Source of the DNA: Trueperella bialowiezensis
GTDB lineage: Bacteria > Actinomycetota > Actinomycetes > Actinomycetales > Actinomycetaceae
Direction: 5' to 3'
Assembly: GCF_900637955.1 (NCBI RefSeq)
Contig: NZ_LR134476.1
Location: 186,001-250,000 of the forward strand
Length of the DNA stretch: 64,000 nt
Under the pieces are notes generated by a model. The model was not told where the DNA came from and searched no databases. It saw only the letters and a program-made list of their open reading frames with translations. This document shows, piece by piece, positions 60,851 to 64,000 of the stretch. Both the position numbers and the translations under genes were made by a program. Position 1 is the stretch's first letter, and every line of letters starts with the position of its first letter.

Positions 60851-61627
60851 ATGCTTATTCTTCTTCCGCCTTCGGCTGGCAAGACGAGCCCACCAGACGG
60901 CCCTGCGCTCGATCTCGATACTCTTGCCGCACCCGAGCACAATCCGTTACGCGAGCAGATCATCGGCGAACTGCAGCAGGTATCGGCTAGCCCGCAGGCG
61001 CTGAAGGTTCTTGGCGTTGGTCCGTCCATCGAGCCCGAGGTCCGAGCCCAGATCGACTTTTACGAGTTGCCGTGCGCGCCAGCACACGAGATCTATACGG
61101 GCGTACTGTTTGACGCCGCCCAGTTCGGCAAACTAAGTGCCAGCGAGCTCGCCCGCGCCGACGACGTCGTGCGCATCTTCTCCGCCGTGTTCGGCTACAC
61201 CCGCCCGTCCGATCTCATACCGAATTACCGGCTGTCCATGAACACCGCCTTACCGAACCTTGGGAAAGTGGGCACGGCGTGGAAGAAGGAACTGCGCGGC
61301 ACTGGTGCCCAACACAACGGTTTGGTGGTTGACTGCCGGTCGGCCGAATATCAGGTGTGGTTCCCGCCGTCGGATGCCGACTACGTCGTCGTTGGTGCGG
61401 CGCGAATCAAGAACGAGAAGCGGAGCGTCGTCTCGCACATGGCCAAACACTACCGCGGGCTGCTTGCCGGAGCTTTGGTACGCGAGCCGAACCCGCCCGC
61501 GGATGCCGGAGAGCTCGCCGAATTCGCGCACTCGCTAATTGATTCCGGAGAGATCACGGGCGTGGAGCTGAGCCCTGCTGAAGGGCGCAAACCGGCGCGG
61601 CTTACGTTGGTCGAACACGTCGATTAG
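60851..61627 (+). CDS. yaaA: YaaA family peroxide stress protein
   Basis: 258 residues. The family start LILLPPSAGKT is directly visible, followed by GVLFDAAQFGKLS and YRLSMNTALPNLGKVGTAWK in the core. In E. coli YaaA lowers free iron during peroxide stress; activity here is inferred. The start was set at ATG 60851. The same frame stays open well into the RNase P RNA gene but that part is not protein coding. ATG 60842 is a close alternative. Confidence 0.9.
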   Translation: MLILLPPSAGKTSPPDGPALDLDTLAAPEHNPLREQIIGELQQVSASPQALKVLGVGPSIEPEVRAQIDFYELPCAPAHEIYTGVLFDAAQFGKLSASELARADDVVRIFSAVFGYTRPSDLIPNYRLSMNTALPNLGKVGTAWKKELRGTGAQHNGLVVDCRSAEYQVWFPPSDADYVVVGAARIKNEKRSVVSHMAKHYRGLLAGALVREPNPPADAGELAEFAHSLIDSGEITGVELSPAEGRKPARLTLVEHVD

Positions 61628-61655
61628 TCCACCGAGAGGTCTCCGCCTAGCGGGC

Positions 61656-62390
61656 TTAAACGTCGGTAAGCACGACGATGCACTGGTAGTCGTCGGAGAT
61701 GTGGATGTTATCCGGATCAGCGTTCTTGATGTAATTGACTTCGATTGGCGACAGTTGCACGCCACCGGAGGTTCGCCCGCTCGGGTGAAGTGCGATCACG
61801 GACAGTCCCCCGCGTGCCACGGCTCGCTCGTATTCCTTCTTAAGCGGTTCAGCAAGCGGCTCGTACAGCGCATCGCGTTGGGCGCGAATATCTGCGGCGT
61901 CGCGCTCGATCTGCTCGATCTCGGCTTCGAGCTCAGCACGGCCTGCCACGATAGCGCCATTGAGTTGGCTCTGTTCTTCGCTCAGGCGCGTGATTTCGGC
62001 TTCCCAGTGTTCGACCTGTTCGAGTGCGGCGAACTCGGCGTCGAAGGCTTCATCGAGCATCTGCTCGTTCGTGTCAATTTCTGATTGCAGGGTCATGAGT
62101 TCGCGTGAATCCATCCCGATACCCGCGTTGAGCCGGTCTTTCTTTTCTTTCACGACGCCGGACAGCTCAGCTGACTTTGCTGCTGCCTTCTCGTAGGCTT
62201 GCTCGGCCTGTGCAAATGCCTCGCGTGCTTGTGTGACGTCCAGTGCTTTCGCTGCAACCTCATTCATGAGCGCGCCAACCTGCCCGCGCAGCGGATGATT
62301 CTCGTTCTCTGAGCGGAGCCTGGCCAACTGTGCGTCCAGTTCTGCCACGTCGAGTAGTTGCAGTTGATCTTCGCGAGGTGCACGTGCCAT
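61656..62390 (-). CDS. Coiled-coil protein of the C4 zinc-ribbon (CdsZ-like) family, zinc ribbon degenerate
   Basis: 244 residues. Residues from about 10 to 180 form a long antiparallel coiled coil (ELDAQLARLRSENENHPLRG, LMTLQSEIDTNEQ, EIEQIERDAADIRAQRDALY). The C-terminus, where relatives carry two Cys-x2-Cys pairs, reads SGRTSGGVQLSPIEVNYI and SDDYQCIVVLTDV, with only one Cys. The zinc site is therefore lost, though the LSPxEv helix between the pairs is kept. It is coupled to nif3 (4-bp gap), the standard partner in Actinobacteria. Function unknown; probably a scaffold or RNA-binding protein. Confidence 0.85.
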   Translation of the reverse strand: MARAPREDQLQLLDVAELDAQLARLRSENENHPLRGQVGALMNEVAAKALDVTQAREAFAQAEQAYEKAAAKSAELSGVVKEKKDRLNAGIGMDSRELMTLQSEIDTNEQMLDEAFDAEFAALEQVEHWEAEITRLSEEQSQLNGAIVAGRAELEAEIEQIERDAADIRAQRDALYEPLAEPLKKEYERAVARGGLSVIALHPSGRTSGGVQLSPIEVNYIKNADPDNIHISDDYQCIVVLTDV

Positions 62391-62394
62391 TGTC

Positions 62395-63192
62395 TTAAAT
62401 TCTTTCTACCCACGGATCGGTGACGATTGTTGAAATATACGCGTCCAGGCCGAGGTCGCCGGCGACGGCGTCGCGCAGTTTCGGCAGCACCGGCCATTCG
62501 GAAGCAAAATGCGTGGCTCCGATGAGCGCGCACCCGCCTGCCCACAAGTGATCGGTGGCTGGATGGTGGCGCAGGTCGGCGGTGATGTAGACGTCCGCTC
62601 CGGCCGCGTTGGCCGCCGCGAGGAACGAATCACCCGAACCAGGTGAGACGGCCACAGTTTTGACGATCTTGTGCGGATCGCCGCCAATCGTAATCCCGGC
62701 GGGCGTTTCTGGAATCATCGCTTTCAGCCGATGGGCGAGCTCGCGCACCGTCATCGTCATCTCCAACTCGCCCACGCGTCCCAGACCAAGCGTAGGGTCG
62801 GAGTCGTTCGGTGCGATCGGCCGAGTGTTGCGGAGCTTGAGTAATTCCGCGAGCGCAACAGCCGAGCCGTTCGCTGCCGAATCGGCGTTGGTATGCGCAG
62901 CAAAGAGTGCTACCCCGCCGCGGATGAGCTTGTGTACCCAGGAGCCTTTCGGCGTGTCGGCAGCGACCGTGGATGTTCCGCGCAGGTACAGCGGGTGGTG
63001 GGTGATCAGCATCTGTGCTCCGCGTTCGATTGCCTCATCGACGACGGCGGCACACGGATCTACGGCAAAGCCCACTGTGGTTACCTCGTCGGCTGGATCA
63101 CCGGCCACAAGCCCTACGCGATCCCAGTCTTCCGCCAGCGACGGCGGAAAATGCGTATTCATGACGGCCACAACATCAGCTACAGTGCTCAT
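62395..63192 (-). CDS. Nif3-like dinuclear metal center protein
   Basis: 265 residues, a short Nif3 without the inserted PII-like domain. Metal motifs: ITHHPLYLRG near residue 65, AAHTNADSA (His, Asp), and near the C-terminus GATHFASEWPVLPK (His, Glu). The family probably acts as a GTP cyclohydrolase I type 2-like or other metal-dependent hydrolase; the real substrate is unknown. ATG 63192 is chosen because TAGGG is 8 nt before it; an ATG 6 nt upstream fits worse. It heads the operon with the coiled-coil gene. Confidence 0.88.
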   Translation of the reverse strand: MSTVADVVAVMNTHFPPSLAEDWDRVGLVAGDPADEVTTVGFAVDPCAAVVDEAIERGAQMLITHHPLYLRGTSTVAADTPKGSWVHKLIRGGVALFAAHTNADSAANGSAVALAELLKLRNTRPIAPNDSDPTLGLGRVGELEMTMTVRELAHRLKAMIPETPAGITIGGDPHKIVKTVAVSPGSGDSFLAAANAAGADVYITADLRHHPATDHLWAGGCALIGATHFASEWPVLPKLRDAVAGDLGLDAYISTIVTDPWVERI

Positions 63193-63248
63193 GGTCATAA
63201 CCCTACCCGAGCAAACTCGCTCGCGACGTGCGAACGTCGGCGTGGGTT

Positions 63249-63254
63249 TAGAGT
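63249..63254 (+). promoter_or_regulatory. -10 element of crcB pair (leaderless)
   Basis: TAGAGT ends 6 nt before GTG 63261. It is divergent from nif3, whose candidate -10 TAGGGT lies at 63200-63205 on the minus strand. Confidence 0.45.
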
Positions 63255-63260
63255 AAGACC

Positions 63261-63608
63261 GTGAACGGACTCCTTGTTGGACTTGGCGGCGCGCTCGGCG
63301 CGGGCGCTCGCTACTTGCTGACGGTCGGCGCTGCGCACCCGCCCGTCGTCACGCTCCTTATTAACGTGTTCGGCGCGTTGGCGCTCGGATTTATTACTGA
63401 TGTCTTACCTGAACGGGCCCGGCTCTTTGTGGGGACGGGCGTCCTCGGCGGATTCACCACCTATAGTGCACTGGCCGTTGACACGGTGCAGATGCTGAAC
63501 GAATCGGTACTGCTGGGTTTCGCCTACGCCGTATTCACAGTTATTGCCGGTATTGCCGCTGCCCTATTAGGCCGCCTCGTAGCGCAGCTGATACGGGGTG
63601 GTCACTGA
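63261..63608 (+). CDS. crcB1: Fluoride channel Fluc/CrcB subunit 1
   Basis: 115 residues with four membrane segments. Family motifs: GGALGAGARYLL near the start, LLINVFGALALGFI (the Asn lining the pore) and GVLGGFTTYSALAVD (the sodium/fluoride track Phe-Thr-Thr). Fluc channels export toxic fluoride as antiparallel dimers; paired genes make heterodimers. The stop overlaps the next gene's ATG by one base. No fluoride riboswitch is visible in the short leader region. Confidence 0.93.
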   Translation: MNGLLVGLGGALGAGARYLLTVGAAHPPVVTLLINVFGALALGFITDVLPERARLFVGTGVLGGFTTYSALAVDTVQMLNESVLLGFAYAVFTVIAGIAAALLGRLVAQLIRGGH

Positions 63609-63997
63609 TGGTAGAGCTACTGGCAGTCGCTATTGGCGGCGGGTTTGGTGCTGCCGCGCGCTACGGCGTCGACTCTCATATTCCCAAGCCTTGGGGAACG
63701 GTGGCCGTCAACTTTGCCGGATCCTTCCTGCTCGGGCTGCTCGTCGGCGTGCTGCGCGGCAGTGATGCGTTCAGCGGCGGCGGAACGCTGAGCGACGGCG
63801 GCAAGTTCTTTTACGCGCTTGCAGGAACCGGGTTCTGCGGTGGTTTCACCACGTTTTCAACTGCCGCAGTGCAGTCCATCGACATTGGAGTCACCGACGA
63901 TTCGCTGAACGGAGGAACCTACGCGCTCATCATGCTCGGCGGCTCGGTAGCCTGCGCGGGGCTTGGCATGGCACTGGGCGTGTTGCTTGCACGATAA
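63608..63997 (+). CDS. crcB2: Fluoride channel Fluc/CrcB subunit 2
   Basis: 129 residues with four membrane segments: GGGFGAAARYGVDSH, VAVNFAGSFLLGLLVG and GFCGGFTTFSTAAVQS repeat the motifs of subunit 1. It has a longer loop before segment 3 (RGSDAFSGGGTLSDGGKF). ATG 63608 overlaps the crcB1 stop, indicating translational coupling and equal synthesis of both halves. It ends 3 bases before the window edge. Confidence 0.93.
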   Translation: MVELLAVAIGGGFGAAARYGVDSHIPKPWGTVAVNFAGSFLLGLLVGVLRGSDAFSGGGTLSDGGKFFYALAGTGFCGGFTTFSTAAVQSIDIGVTDDSLNGGTYALIMLGGSVACAGLGMALGVLLAR

Positions 63998-64000
63998 TGG

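Noticed and set aside
63200-63260. Fluoride riboswitch before crcB
   Set aside because: Only about 60 bp separates the divergent starts and a -10 box lies 6 nt before the GTG, leaving no leader for the aptamer.

Overview
The window is a chromosomal core segment of a high-GC Gram-positive bacterium of the class Actinomycetia. The evidence is a long series of lineage-typical families: DUF3000, DUF3159, DUF3710, DUF4193, SepH, DUF5998, DUF4191, DUF3043, DUF4192, DUF7455, a PASTA-domain Ser/Thr kinase, a class II DAHP synthase and polyphosphate glucokinase. Gene order resembles the Mycobacterium tuberculosis blocks Rv2680-Rv2700, Rv2173-Rv2192 and Rv2204-Rv2219. GC looks only moderately high by eye and some biosynthetic neighbours (for example lipA/lipB) are missing. 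I infer a small-genome member of the Actinomycetaceae, such as a Trueperella/Arcanobacterium-like organism, but this is not proven. I saw no mobile element, prophage, CRISPR array or tRNA.

Layout. Bases 1-5.8 kb: glgX (5' end cut by the window), treY and treZ, which turn glycogen into trehalose. 5.9-12.4 kb: DUF3000 and RNase D, then dxs (isoprenoid precursors) and acnA on the other strand. 12.4-18.7 kb: a TRAM-domain RNA methyltransferase and an APC permease, divergent from two TrkA/Ceo potassium-uptake regulators, then a DUF3159/OB-fold/DUF3710/DUF4193 cluster. 18.8-21.6 kb: sepH, a phosphodiesterase and DUF5998. 21.7-31.1 kb: parC, two double-GNAT acetyltransferases, parE, DUF7455, a DnaQ-type exonuclease and the principal sigma factor. 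31.2-37.6 kb: a Usp protein, DUF4192, a polyprenyl synthase, a four-LysM lytic transglycosylase and a PASTA kinase. 37.7-44.6 kb: aroG, PPi-dependent phosphofructokinase, a membrane protein, an exonuclease/GIY-YIG nuclease split by a 19-G tract, an Lrp-type ligand-binding protein, trpD and a receiver-domain protein. 44.8-51.8 kb: an FKBP lipoprotein, a HesB-type Fe-S carrier, a glycerate-kinase-like protein, an M20 peptidase, DUF3043 and leucyl aminopeptidase. 52-57.8 kb: lpd and sucB (2-oxoacid dehydrogenase E3 and E2), a small exported protein, an MFS transporter and DUF4191. 57.8-64 kb: a histidine phosphatase, a SPOR-like protein, map, ppgK, RNase P RNA, yaaA, a coiled-coil protein with a decayed zinc ribbon, Nif3 and a fluoride-channel pair.

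The genes are mostly housekeeping. Metabolically the window leans on phosphate-based energy: glycogen/trehalose turnover, polyphosphate glucokinase, PPi-phosphofructokinase and TCA/lipoate enzymes. The most striking feature is the 19-bp G homopolymer inside the DEDD-exonuclease/GIY-YIG gene. It puts the gene out of frame by one base and would make it a switchable DNA-repair locus if the length is real. Other observations are a very regular leaderless-promoter layout (a -10 hexamer exactly 6 or 7 nt before the start codon in at least 19 genes), a principal sigma factor carrying two Rho_N/SAP-like repeats before its acidic linker, and a recent 234-bp duplication in the LysM gene. Intergenic gaps are short: none exceeds about 300 bp apart from the one holding rnpB.
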